Translations under genes and position numbers: made by a program
Notes under the pieces: generated by a model
Told to the model about the DNA's origin: nothing
Databases searched by the model: none
Seen by the model: only the letters and a program-made list of their open reading frames with translations
In this document: positions 10,309 to 21,600 of the stretch, in pieces
Numbering within the stretch: position 1 is the stretch's first letter
Layout of the letters: the number at the start of each line of letters is the position of its first letter
NCBI RefSeq assembly: GCF_031143425.1
Contig: NC_090446.1
Coordinates: 1,019,361,066-1,019,425,065, forward strand
DNA length: 64,000 nt
DNA from: Pleurodeles waltl
Lineage: Eukaryota; Chordata; Amphibia; Caudata; Salamandridae
Reading direction: 5' to 3'

Positions 10309-10566
10309 CGCGCTCTTGGACTCCACTGTTCAATTCCTGGGAAATGGCCTACACGGCTATGGACGACATCTGCACACATAGATGACACAGGGGCATGAAT
10401 AGCTGTACTTGGCAGTCTACAGAGGTGGGGTGGGGTGCCACATGGCCTGTCTTACGGAGGGGCCTTGCCTACGGAACTCGCCCTGGCCTAGGGAAACCCA
10501 CAGCCCTCCTCCCCCACCCAGACAACTCCACTGCGCGCAAAGTCAGCAGAATGGGAGTGTACTCAC

Positions 10567-11124
10567 CCCCTTGTGTCTGCTGTGATGCCCTCAAGCGCCC
10601 ATCCAACTCCGGGTAGGCCACAGCCAGGATCCTGAACATCAGGGGGGTCATGGTGCGACGGGCAACCCTCCGACGTTGGGAGGCCATCCCCAGCTGAGCC
10701 TCTGCCGTCTTCTTGCTCCAGCGGCGAATGTCTTCCCATCTTTTCTGGCAGTGGGTGCTCCGTCTGTGGTAGACCCTCAGGGTCCGGACGTCCTTGGCGA
10801 TGGCACGCCAAATATCTTTCTTCTGGTGGGCGTTTACCTACATGAAATGTACAGGGGAAAAAGAGAAGTGATTCGCCCCCATCCCTACCCTTGCCATGTA
10901 GCACATGCATTCACCGTCTTTCATGCACACAGCACTCTGCACCCTTCCTTCTTACATCCAGCCCTCTCCACACAGGCATAGCCCATACAACATGCTCCCT
11001 GTGTACTTACCTGTTTGTCTGGAGGACCGAATAGTAGCGTGTACTGGGGGAGGACCCCATCCACAAGCTTCTCCAACTCCTCCGATGTGAAGGCAGGGGC
11101 CCTTTCCCCAGACACTCGAGCCAT
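10567..11124 (-). CDS. Harbinger I accessory gene 1 (SANT/Myb-like), exons 1-2
   Basis: Exon 1 (11124-11011) starts at an ATG and encodes 38 residues, including an FTSEELEKLVDGVL helix. A GTAAGT donor follows at 11010-11005. Exon 2 (10837-10567) follows a TAG acceptor and encodes KKDIWRAIAKDV, then RSTHCQKRWEDIRRWSKK, then a basic RRRVARR run and LDGRLRAS. It ends at a GTGAGT donor (10566-10561). The tryptophan spacing and basic third helix fit the SANT/Myb-like DNA-binding domain of Harbinger accessory proteins. In known Harbingers such a partner brings the transposase to the nucleus and to the ends. All three exons join in phase, giving about 454 residues with no stop. The gene lies antisense inside transposase intron 1. 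Confidence 0.8.
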
Positions 11125-11569
11125 TGTCTCTTCCAGACCAAGGTCACAGCAGCACTTGCAGTGTAGGTCCTCTCCTGTTGAAGATCAGGTATCGAGTGAT
11201 TGAACAGATAGAAAATGGCGGTCACGTCCGCGGCGGTGCGTACAGTCACGCCAGCGTACTTCGTCATTGGCTCCTGGCACCCATAGGGTCCAATGTTAAC
11301 CACTGCAGCATTGCGCCGCGGTCTCCGACCGCCTACCGCAACAGTGTAAAATGCCAGCGCAGTTACCTCACATCCCATTGTTCCACTTTACAGGTCAGGC
11401 AGCCGCCATTTCAGGGGCCCACATGGCTTCATTTTCAACTGCCTCACACATCTAGGCCTAGTCTCAACACACATACAGGCCACCTTTTGTGTATGATTGC
11501 TGTTCTGTGTAAACTGTGGGTACGTACCTCTGAGTTGTTTGACTCTGTGCTTGCTGTTATCCTTCATAG

Positions 11570-12693
11570 GCACCGTCCGCTGGGACATGTGAGGAGATAG
11601 CGGCATCCTCCGGTGTACCGACCGTTGGTGGACCTTTCGACAATGGAGGAGCGACATTTGATAATCACCTACAGGCTTGACCGTGCCACAATCCAGGAAC
11701 TGTGTACCCAGTTGGAGCCAGACCTGATGTCAGCAATCAGCCATCCCACAGGAATCCCCCCTCAAGTGCAGGTGCTGTCAGTGCTGCATTTCCTTGCAAG
11801 TGGCTCTTTTCAAACAACTGTGGCCATGGCATCAGGGATGTTGTCTATGTTTTCCAACGTATTGTCCAGAGTGTTGTGTGCCCTTCTGAAACACATGCGG
11901 AGCTACATCGTTTTCCCTCAGGTGGAGGATTTGTCTACAGTGAAAGGTGATTTCTATGCCCAGGGACATATCCCCAACATCATAGGTGCCATTGATGGGA
12001 CCCATGTGGCTTTGGTCCCCCCCACAGGAGTGAACAGGTGTGCAGAAACTGGAAGAGTTATCATTCTATGAATGTACAGATGGTATGTTTGGCAGACCAG
12101 TACATCTCCCATGTGAATGCCATGTTCCCTGGCTCAGTGCATGACGCCTACATCCTGCGGAATAGCAGCATCCCTTATGTGATGGGTCAACTCAAGAGGC
12201 ACCATGTGTGGCTATTAGGTGAGCACCTGGAAGAAAGTCAGTGGGAATGGTTGTCTGGGGTTATCCCTCCAGGTTAGTGTGTGTCTAACAGTTGCCTCTC
12301 ACCATTTGCAGGTGACTCTGGTTACCCCAACCTGTCATGGCTACTGACCCCAGAGAGGAATCCCAGGACCAGGGCAGAGGAACGCTACAATGAGGCCCAT
12401 GGGTGAACTAGGAGGGTGATCGAGCTGACCTTCGGCCTCCTGAAGGCCAGGTTCAGGTGCCTCCATATGACAGGTGGATCCCTATTCTACTCACCAAAGA
12501 AGGTGTGCCAGATCATCGTGGCCTGCTGTATGCTTCACTACTTGGCTTTGCAACGACAGGTGCCTTTTCTGCAGGAGGATGGTCCAGATGGCGGTGTTGG
12601 GCAGCTGTGGAGCCTGTGGACAGTGATGAGGAGGAAGCAGAGAAAGAAGACATGCACAACAGGGACTCAGTGATCCAGCAATATTTCCAGTGA
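11570..12693 (+). pseudogene. Harbinger I transposase, exons 2-3 (DDE_4 type)
   Basis: Exon 2 (11570-12219) follows an AG acceptor in phase with exon 1. Exon 3 (12312-12693) follows a short intron with a GTGAGC donor and a TTGCAG acceptor. The protein resembles HARBI1-type transposases: LSVLHFLASGSFQTTVA, then IIGAIDGTHV (first D), FPGSVHDAYILRNS (second D), [34 protein letters not shown] (E), and an acidic end finishing IQQYFQ. Defects are a TAG at 11598-11600, a frameshift at a C run near 12018-12024, a TGA at 12404-12406, and another frameshift near 12580. The enzyme would excise and insert the element at 3-bp targets. This copy cannot. Confidence 0.88.
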
Positions 12694-13171
12694 AACACCG
12701 GTAAGAATACAATCCTGCCTACTACATGTACTTTTACACTACTACCTCTCTACTGTCTTTCGTTTTCACCCAGTGTATGGTCACTGAGTTGTCACTTTCC
12801 CTTACGGTTTCACAGATCTGGGTCCACTGTGTGACATCTGCTTAAATTCCTCATGGACTAGAGCTGTGTGACATAGGTATGTTGACATTACTATTTCAAA
12901 TACATTTTGTCATTGTAATTGCTAATACACTATTTCGAAATCACAGACAGACTCCAGATTGTTTTGTGTGTTAAGTGTGTTTATTTAAGTGCTCAATATT
13001 GGAGGGGGTAGTGAAATTGTGAGGGGTGATGGCGGAGGAATGTCCATGGCAGAGTCCAGTCTATTAGTCTCACAGGTGCATTGTCCATATGGGCATAGGA
13101 AGTGAAGCTGGGGCAGTTTAATTATGGACAGGGTGACAAAGTGGGACAGTAGGATGACAATCAGGGTGGTC
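12694..13171. other. Harbinger spacer between convergent genes
   Basis: This 478-bp AT-rich spacer separates the 3' ends of the transposase (+) and accessory gene 2 (-). It has no coding potential. On the - strand an AATAAA signal (12985-12980) lies about 190 bp beyond the accessory-2 stop and could serve it. Confidence 0.55.
12980..12985 (-). terminator. Putative polyadenylation signal of accessory gene 2
   Basis: AATAAA on the - strand, about 190 bases after the stop codon at 13172. Confidence 0.4.
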
Positions 13172-14691
13172 TCATTTCTTGGCGGGGGTCTTGGCATCGT
13201 TCTCTGTCTTGTTTCTGGATCTCAGGGACCATTTGTGTGGTGGTTCTCCATCTGCAGGGGGTGGGGTGCTGGTGTGGTGGTCCTGTGGCGGGGCGTCCTG
13301 TCCACTAGCGCCGGCGGAGGTGGTGGGCAGTTCATCGTCCATGCTAGTGTCAGGGGCCCCTTGTAGTGCCACAGTGTCCCTCCTGGTGTTGAGCACTTCC
13401 TTCAGCACCCCTATGATGGTGCCCAGGGTGGAGCTGATGGTTCTGAGTTCCTCCCTGAAGCCCATATACTGTTCCTCCTGCATGCGCTGGGTCTCCTGAA
13501 ACTTGGCCAGTACCGTTGCCATCGTCTCCTGGGAGTGGTGGTATGCTCCCATGATGGAGGAGAGGGCCTCATGGAGAGTGGGTTCCCTTGGCCTGTCCTC
13601 CCCCTGTCGCACAGCAGCCCTCCCAGTTCCCCTGTGTTCCAGTGCCTCCGTCCCCTGGACTGTGTGTCCACTGCCACTGCCCCCAGGTCCCTGTTGTTGT
13701 TGGGGTGGTGGGTTATCCTGGGTTCCCTGTAGTGGTGGACACACAGCTGATTGACGTGTCCTGGGGACGGAGGTATGGGCCCGCTGCATGGGTGCTGTGC
13801 TGGTGTTTCCAGAGGGGGGAAGGTCTGTGGTGGCCTGTGCCTGTGTGAGGGGAACCGACTGTCCTGAGGTCCCCGATGGTCCGGGCTTGTCATCTAGATC
13901 CAGTTGGACAGAGGTGCTGTCATCACTGTGGGCCTCTTCTGTTGGTGGTGTGGACATGTGTGGAACCTCCTGTCCGGTGATGTTGGATAGGGGTCCTGCA
14001 GGGATATAAAAGGATGTTTGGAAAATCTGTGTGTGTAATGTGTGCAATGGGTGGGTGACCGTGTACCCCAGTGCTAGCATTCCTGTGTGGGAGCTTGTGT
14101 GATGGTGGTTTAGGGGGGTGTATGGGTATGTGCAGTGGGAATGCTTTCTTGATGGGTGTCCATGCTTTGTATTTGCATGCAGGGCTTGGTGTTGGGATGT
14201 GTGGTTTGTGATGTTGGGACATTTGTGAGGAGTTGGGGTGCTGGGGGTGAGGGTGGGGGTATGTGATAGCAAGCAGGTAGGGTGGGGGATGTAATAGTAA
14301 TGCTTTGACTTACCAGAGTGCATTCCTCCACCTACTCCTGCCAGGCCCTCAGGATGCAGAATCGCCAAGACCTGCTCCTCCCATGTTGTTAGTTGTGGGG
14401 GAAGAGGTGGGGGTCTGCCGCCAGTCCGCTTAACCGCCAGGTGGTGTCTTGAGACCACGGAACACACCTTCCCCCGTAGGTCGTTCCAGCTCTTCCTGAT
14501 GTCCTCCCAATTTCTTGGGTGTTGTCCCACTGCGTTGACCCTGTCACTATTCTGCGCCATAGCTCCATCTTCCTAGCTATGGAGGTGTGCTGCACCTGTG
14601 CTCCGAATAGCTGTGGCTCTACCCGGACGATTTCCTCCACCATGACCCTGAGCTCCTCTTCCCAGAACCTGGGGTGTCTTTGCCGTGCCAT
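13172..14691 (-). pseudogene. Harbinger I accessory gene 2 (Myb/SANT-like, NAIF1-type), one frameshift
   Basis: Exon 1 (14691-14314) encodes FWEEELRVMVEEIVRVEPQLFG, then IARKMELWRRI, HPRNWEDIRKSWNDLRGKV and HHLAVKRTGGRPP. This is the trihelix Myb/SANT layout of NAIF1-like Harbinger partners, with tryptophans about 30-40 residues apart. A GTAAGT donor follows at 14313-14308. Exon 2 (13995-13172) follows a TGCAG acceptor in phase. It encodes an acidic Ser/Pro/Gln-rich linker, a coiled segment (TMATVLAKFQETQRMQEEQY) and a basic end (RSRNKTENDAKTPAKK). One frameshift near 14535-14550 splits the Myb domain. The intron also happens to be open. The protein differs from accessory 1. Its gene converges with the transposase gene. 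Confidence 0.8.
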
Positions 14692-15282
14692 GGGGTGGTG
14701 TGGGTGATGTGTGGGGTGGAGTGTGTGGTGATAAGTGTGGTGATATGTAGTGGTGTGTTGTGTGAGGTGCGTGGAAGTTGTGTGGGTAATGGTGTTGTGT
14801 GCCTGTGGATGCTGTTGTTCTTGCTGGTGGTGTCTCTCAGGCCTTCGTTCTGAAATTTTTGTCGTGGGGGTGTGTGGGTGATGTGGGTGTGTGTTTTATA
14901 TTGTAATGGGTGTGTGGGAGTGGTGTGTGTATGTGTCTCAGGTGTGTGTATTTTGAATTGTCCAGTGTGGGGATGTTTTGTAAGAGTGTGTGTATTTTGA
15001 GCGCAGCGGTGTGTCCCGCCAATGGAGTACCGCGGATGAAAGACCGCCGCGTGGAGTCGTGTGTCGTGATAGTGTGGGTGTATTTCTGTTGTCGTGACGG
15101 TGGAGGATTTGTTTTTGCCAGTTTATCACTGACTTTTGGTGTGGCAGACTTGTGTGGGTGTCTGAATTTTGGCCGATTCAGAGATGTGGGTCATAAAAGC
15201 TGTGGTGGAATTCCGCGGCGGTGTGTTGGTGGTCTTCTGCACGGAGGTAGCGGCTTTTACTGCCAATGTTGTAATGACCCCC
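14692..15282. repeat. Harbinger I right subterminal region and TIR
   Basis: The region starts with GTGTG/GTGGT-rich sequence that probably includes the accessory-2 promoter. A subterminal block with GGCGG/CCGCC inverted repeats runs to the terminus at 15268-15282. A related subterminal fragment recurs at about 34400-34640 (shared GGTCAGTGATAAACTG on the - strand). The TTT at 15283-15285 is the target duplication. Confidence 0.7.
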
Positions 15283-15546
15283 TTTGTGTGTTCATTATCT
15301 TTGTACAGTGTTTGAATCCAGTTGGGGAGGGATGTAACGATGTGTGCTGGTCTAGTCGATGGGTGACTGCCTGTTTGCAGTCAACCCGGAAGATTAGTAT
15401 TTTTTCCGGTAGCTGTGTGTATGTATAAATAAAAGGGGGAAGAGCAAGGGTTTTTATTCTCGCTACTTCAGCATCAGTGTCCAATTCGACCTTACCGTAT
15501 TCAGCAGCTGCGCGTGTGCAGGCCATAAGCCGTGTACAGAATTACA
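15283..15546 (+). mobile_element. Ty3/Gypsy retrotransposon I, 3' end (purine tract and 3' LTR)
   Basis: After the Harbinger target duplication the Gypsy reading frame continues for about ten codons, then closes. A polypurine tract (GGGGAGGGA, 15324-15332) precedes an LTR that begins TGTAACG at 15333 and ends AATTACA at 15546. The LTR is 214 bp with perfect TGTAA...TTACA ends. It includes a TATA-like TATAAATAAAA near 15425, also usable as a polyadenylation signal. This closes the element begun at position 1. Confidence 0.85.
15333..15546 (+). repeat. 3' LTR of Gypsy I
   Basis: TGTAA...TTACA ends, 214 bp, TATA-like box near 15425. The 5' LTR lies outside the window. Confidence 0.82.
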
Positions 15547-17437
15547 GGTAGGGCCTCACTTGAAGACAACAACCTCTATGCTACGGAAAAACACTTGTGC
15601 CTTGGTGTGCCAATGTGCTGTTTAGATAGACTGTTTAGAGAGACCCGTCTGAGCAGGCCCACTAGATATAACAAAATGCTCTAGGTGTTTTCAGTGCTTA
15701 CGTTGTAAAAGAAACAAATATGCATTGTACAAAAAATAATTAAAGGAGCTATAAGCATTTTAGGAGCTCTCTGTCAATACAGCCCAAAGCTAGGTTGCTG
15801 AATACTGAGGCTGTCTTGATACAGCCTCATGCTCCTTTCGTCCACCACCCTGCACTTCCTGTTTCTTTATATCTTGCAGTTCTTTTTCACTTTCTCCCTT
15901 TGTTGCTCTTTCCTTTCTCCATATTCCCCCTTCTTTCTTTGCTTTGGTTCCTTTACTTCTTGGGCTAGGCCCCTAGAAAGTGACTACTGGTGGCCACTGC
16001 CTGCAAAAAATAAAGCACTGGGGGCCTCACAAGAAACTGACGCATAGGCTCCAATGCATCAGGTTTCTGAACTGCCCTATGACCCCCTAATGACAACATG
16101 GAACGAGCTGTATTTTCAATACAGAGCTACATGGCGCACATTTTCACAGATGCATCACATATTCTGATGCATCTGTGGCACTAAACTGACGCATTGCTGG
16201 ACTAGCATCAAAAACTTGACGCTACTCGAGCAATGAGAGGAAGGCTCCCATTGAGAAAATCCCTGCATTAGTTTAACACCTGCTCTGAGCAGGAGTTAAA
16301 ATTCTGATGCAGTGAAGTCGCAGAACAACGTAGTGAAATGTTGCAAATTTCAGTGAGTCAGTTCTGTGTGGCTTTTCCCGAGGAAATGCCTACCTTGCAT
16401 ACATTATACCTGATGCAGGTATAATGTGAAGCAGGGCTTTACAAACTGGAGCATTGGGCCCAAAGACTTTATAACTCTTTCCATGTTTTGCATATAATAA
16501 AAACAAGGCAGCAGGCCTTTTCAATATATACACCCCAATGCAGCTCCAATTTAGGAAACTGTTAAAGAGGTGTCTTTTTAAAGAACCCAGATAACAATAC
16601 AATAATAATCCCAAACCAGCTACCTTTCCTATCACTCATTGATTTTGTATTTTGTATTTTGAATCTGTACAGTGTTCTGCTGCCTTTTGGGTAATTCCAA
16701 ATGCACATTTTCTTCTAGTCATCTAACAATAAGCAAGGGCAGGGCTTCCGTGAAGTTCAAAAGGCAAAATAGCTAAAAAAATTGGAAAGAGAGGAGGTAA
16801 AAGTCGCAGGTAAACTGTGTGCCCATAAATAGATAGTGACTCTAGCTTTAGATTGCTAGACCACATTTTTAATAAAGAGGAGTAACCAACAGAAATATGC
16901 ATTAGGCCACTGTATTAACAAAGAGGAATAACCAACAAAAATAATCCAGGGGTTTGAATTAGTAATAAGTTTGATGCACCTAAAAAATGAACTAAGTTAA
17001 TTTCTGTTCTGTACTTTGCACCAGACTTTGATCAAAAGGAAGTCTTAAGCTCTTGCTTAGCAACAATGAAATGTCCATTGTAATAATGGCTTGAGCCACC
17101 GGAAGTGTGGCATATTTGAATTGTCAAGCACAGAAAATAAATGGGACAATAACTGAGCTTAGTACATCTGTATTGTACCTGTGTACTCTATAGCGGAGGC
17201 CAACTTTGATTAAATATTTAGTGTATGAAACTATTTCATTTAATAAAAGTTGGCCACAGTTTCAAACTTTGGGGAACCCATTTTTTATTTAATAGTTTTG
17301 CTTGCTTTATCGCTAACCACACATCTTAAATTGAGCAAAATATTTTCATGCAAGTTGTTGGAAGTTACTGATGATGCATTATTTGAAATTTTGCTGAATT
17401 CTCATGCACACATCAGTACGAACGTCAACCATAAAGA
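15547..17437. other. Intergenic; possible MITE fragment at 15985-16460
   Basis: I see no gene here. The stretch 15985-16460 has GATGCATC, GCATCAAAAACTTGACGC and paired inverted motifs like those in the MITEs at 25044 and 29404, so it may be a diverged copy of that group. No ends or target duplication are clear. The rest is AT-rich sequence without recognisable features. Confidence 0.35.
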
Positions 17438-17936
17438 CAGTGGCAGCTAGCGGCAGGGAAAAGGGGCTGGTCAGCACGGCACGTGGCAGGGGAGAGACAA
17501 AAAAAGAAAATATAATCTATATTTATACCTTTCTTGCCACACCACGCCACGCCGATCTTTGGTCCTCAACTGCAGGCACAGGCTCCTAGCCTGCCATGCA
17601 TCCAATCGAAACGCAGCATGAAAGCAGAGTTAGGATTGGACTGAGCGCCCAGCCATGGTGCTCATAGGCAGAGTGGAAGTCTCTGCCTGCTGTCTCCAAC
17701 ACGGAAACGCATTGCTTGCGTTGTCAGGTTGGAGAGAGACTAGTGTACAAGACAGCCGGCCAAACATACATGCGCACTGAGGGGGACTGCTGTGCACCCC
17801 CCCTGCTGTGCTTGTCACAGCCCGTGGCCCTGCCCCTTTTACAAGGAAAGGTAATAAACATAGTTTATTATCATTTTCCTGTAAACGTTTTGCTGCTGCT
17901 GCTGCTGGTGGGAGCATAGCGGAGGAGCCGCCACTG
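17438..17936. mobile_element. Non-autonomous DNA transposon with CAGTGGC ends
   Basis: The left end CAGTGGCAGCTAGCGG and the inverted right end CAGTGGCGGCTCCTCC form imperfect inverted repeats around a 499-bp non-coding body. A (GCT)n run lies close to the right end. No clear target duplication is visible, so the superfamily is open. CAGTG-type ends would fit hAT-like elements. Confidence 0.5.
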
Positions 17937-19180
17937 CAGATGGATACATGGGGATAAATCTGTACCCACTACATCTCTTAAGTACGAGCAGGATCAGTTG
18001 GTGTAAAGATCAATTCTAATTTATGAACAACATGAGAAATTAATTAAAATATGTATGTCATGTTCAAATAGTTTCTAAGTCTCTCAATACAAGAGCCAGG
18101 GGAATCCCAATACTGAGGAATATGGTAATTTTGAGGTGTGATATTACTGTACTACAGCAAGCTAGAGCCTTAAGATAGTGCTATAACGGTTGAAATCGGT
18201 ACTTCTGTGCTACGTTCTGTATATGTTTAACACATTCTATACCATTTTCCGCAGGCATATTGCATCAGAATTTAACTGACAACATTTGGCAGGCGACATT
18301 CCTGAGGGTGCAGAATTATCATATTTTATGTAACCCTGATTCGGCTGGTAACTCCTGTTACCAGTCAAATCCGAATTTTCACGTCACTCATAATGGGATC
18401 TCAATGATTTCCCATTTCAGAGCACTCACAAAACATTTCTCTTATCTATCTGCCCGATTTTCAAACTATTTTGTTCACCTTAGTAAATGCAGGTGCACAC
18501 GAAAAAGACATTTCAGAATGTTTTTCAAGTGATTATTGACCTACTCATGTTCTTTACAGATTTAAATCCTTAGGTCGAACTTTTATTATGAGAAAAATTG
18601 GTTTCGAAAAGGGGCAGTGTATGGAAGGCAGCCAAGCAATAAAAACGACCACCACCTAATCAAAACTAAACATAGCAATGCCAACTCTAGAAAGTAAAAA
18701 CTGGCTAAACCAAAAGATTGCGCCACGTAGACCAGAGTGAGGGCTGAGAATGGAGCTGTTGTACAGTAAGAAGCAGAGAGAGAAGAAATAGTCCTGCATG
18801 TATAGCATTTCAAGGCCGGACTTCAGGAATGGAAGGACACAAGTCATTCAGTCATAACATGGTGAGGCTGAAAGGCTGCTTGGTAGGACAAAAGAACAGG
18901 GCAGAAAACCACTGGATCCGGAGCTGGGAACTCAGACAATGAAGCCATCAAGTCATGAGCAAGTGGCTGTCACAAAGCCCACTTTGAGACTTTATTGGCT
19001 ACAACAAGGCTTTTGGCAACAATAGCTAATACTCTCCATAGGAAAACCTAAAGAGAGTAAAATTAGTTTGCTTCCAAGGCGGGAACTGGAGGAAATTGGG
19101 TAACTAGTTGAGGGGGTTGAAACCCCACTCAAGCAACAACCACAATTATTGTCAAGATCAAACACAAGAAAACCCCACAT
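17937..19180. other. Intergenic, no gene seen
   Basis: AT-rich sequence with no convincing reading frame or repeat boundary. Confidence 0.4.
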
Positions 19181-19182
19181 TA

Positions 19183-21600
19183 ACCCCTTCGCTGCCAGGC
19201 CTTTTCCCCTCCTGTGCTGAGCCTTTTTTTGGCTATTTGGGGCAGTTCACGCTTAGGCCCTCATAACTTTTTCTCCACATAAGCTACCCCAAATTTGCAT
19301 CCTTTTTTAACAACATCCTAGGGATTCTAGGGGTACCCAGACTTTGTGGGTTCCCCTGAAGGAGACCAAGAAATTAGCCAAAATACAGCGAAAACTTAAG
19401 TTTTTTTTTAAAAAAGGGATGCAGAAGAAGGTTTGTGATATTTTCCCTGAAAATGAAATCAACTAAGGGTTTGTGGTGGTAAAATCACCATCTTCCTAGC
19501 TTTCAGGAACCGGCAGATTTGAATTAGAAAACTCAATTTTTCAACACAATTTTGACATTTTACTGGGAAATACCCCATTTTTACTATTTCTTGTGCTTTC
19601 AGCCTCCTTCCAATTAGTGATATAAAATGGTGAGAAACCAATGCTGGATCCCAGAAGTCTGAGCATTTCTGAAAAGTAGACAAAATTCTGAATTCAGCAA
19701 GGGGTCATTTGTGTAGATCCTCCAAGTGTTTCCTACAGAAATAACAGCTGAAATAAAAGAATATTGAAATTGAGATAAAAAGACAGCCATTTTTCTCCAC
19801 GTTTTACTCTGTATTTTTTCCTGCAATGTCAGATTTTTTAAAGCGATATACCGTTATGTCAGCTGGACTCTTCTGGTTGCGGGGATATATAGGGCTTGTA
19901 GGTTAATCAAGAATCCTAGGTACCCAGAGCCAATAAATAAGCTGCACCTTGCAATGGGTTTTCATTCTATACCGGATATACAGCAATTAATTTGCTGAAA
20001 TCTAAAAAGTGAAAAATATGTATGAAGAAAACCTTTATATTTCCAAAATGGTCACAAGATAAGGTGTTGAGAAGCAGTGGTTATGTGCACATCTCTGAAT
20101 TCCGGGGAGCCCATACTAGCATGTGAATTACAGGGCATTTCTCAAATAGATGTCTTTTTTACCCACTGTCTTACATTTGGACGGACAAAATGTAGAGAAA
20201 GACAAGGGGAAATAACACTTGTTTTGCTATTCTGTGTTCCCCCAAGTCTCCAGATAAAAATGGTATCTCACTTGCATGGGTAGACCTAATGCTCGCGACA
20301 GGAAACACAAAATGGACACATCCATTTTTACATTTAAATCTGACATGTTCTTTGAAAAGTGCCTAGCTGTAGATTTTGGCCCCTAGCTCAGCCGGCATGT
20401 AGGGAAACCTAGCAAACCTGAGCAGTTTTGAAAACTAGACACCTAGGGGAATCTAAGATGGGGTGACTTGTGGGGGCTCTGACCAGGTTCTGTTACCCAG
20501 AATCCTTTGCAAACCTCAAAATCTGGCCCAAATAACACTTTTTCCTCTTATTTCGGTGACAGAAAGTTCTGGATTCTGAGAGGCGCCACATATTTCCTTC
20601 CACCCAGCATTTCCCCACGTCTCCCGATAAAAATGGTACCTCAATTTTGTGGGTAGGATTACTGCACGCAAAAGGAAATGCCCCAAAACACTATCTGGAC
20701 ACATCAAAATTATCAAATACAAAACTACCTGTTTTTGCGGGGGAGCACCTGCGTTTTTGGTCCTGGGCTCAGCAGCCATCTAGGGAAACCTACCAAACCC
20801 AGATATTTCTGGAAAATAGACAACCGAGGGAGTCGAGGGAGGTGTGACTTGCATGGATCCCCCAATGTTTTCTTACCCAGAATCCTCAGCAAACCTCGAA
20901 TTTAGCTAAAAAAAAATCAAATTTGTCCCAGATTTCTGCGTGGGATCACTGCACCGGGAGAACTTTCATACCACCCAATGTTCCCCTCAGTCTCCTGGTA
21001 CAAATGATACCTCAAGTGCTTGTGACAGGGAAGAGCCAAAAACATGTCAAAATTGAGGGGGAACCAAGGCGGGTCCAAAAGGGAAGTTTGAAAAAAAAAT
21101 TTAGGCTGACAAGTGCAGCAGAATTTTTATCGGAATAGATGAGACAATGCTGGGTGGTAGGAATTTTGTGGGTTCCAGCAGATTCCAGAAGGTTCCATCA
21201 CAAAAATGGGGGGAAATGTGTGATTTCCAGCAAAGCTGGTGGTTTGCAGGGCATTGTGGGTTAAGAAAATGGTGCAGGGTGCATCTGAAACACACCACCC
21301 AGGAATCACCCAGATGTTTAGTTTTCAGATATGTCTAGGTCTTGTGGATTTTTCTACATTGCAGCGACCCAAAGTCCCTAAAGTGCAGCCCTCACCATTC
21401 CAAGTGGGACGATTTTGAGAGTTAGCCAAGCTCTCATTGCCCAAGTGTAAAACCAAAACCCAAAATAATCAAATGTCCTTTTGCTTGCCATGGGATAAGT
21501 TGTTTTACTGTGCTGGGAAGAGCTGAAAGACTGTTACCCCCTTCAGTTGGGGCATAACCAGGCCCATACAGGTTGGTAGCCACTACGCCATTATTTCTTT
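19183..21600. repeat. Long internally periodic repeat, about 340-400-bp units
   Basis: Similar blocks recur about every 340-400 bp. Each has a phrase like CTAGGGATTCTAGGGGTACC or CCTAGGGGAATCTAAG followed by a TGTGGGTTCCCCT or GTGTAGATCCTCC variant and then an ACCCAGAATCCT-like stretch. Anchors are near 19330, 19700, 20095, 20445, 20825 and 21165. The copies are strongly diverged, so this is an old array or an old element with an internally repeated body. No protein is encoded. Confidence 0.6.

Larger units (their letters stand above)
2953..15282 (+). mobile_element. PIF/Harbinger DNA transposon I (12.3 kb, with nested insertions)
   Basis: The left end (GGTGGTCATTACAACC at 2953) and the inverted right end (GGGGGTCATTACAAC ending at 15282) form a terminal inverted repeat. 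The element is flanked by TTT on both sides (2950-2952 and 15283-15285), a 3-bp duplication as expected for Harbinger. Removing it joins the Gypsy I coding end (RLRD at 2949) to its right continuation. The element carries a transposase gene on the + strand (exons at 3279, 11570 and 12312), one Myb/SANT accessory gene on the - strand inside transposase intron 1, and a second one on the - strand at 13172-14691. About 3.4 kb are later insertions: a Tc1/mariner and a solo LTR. Confidence 0.9.
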
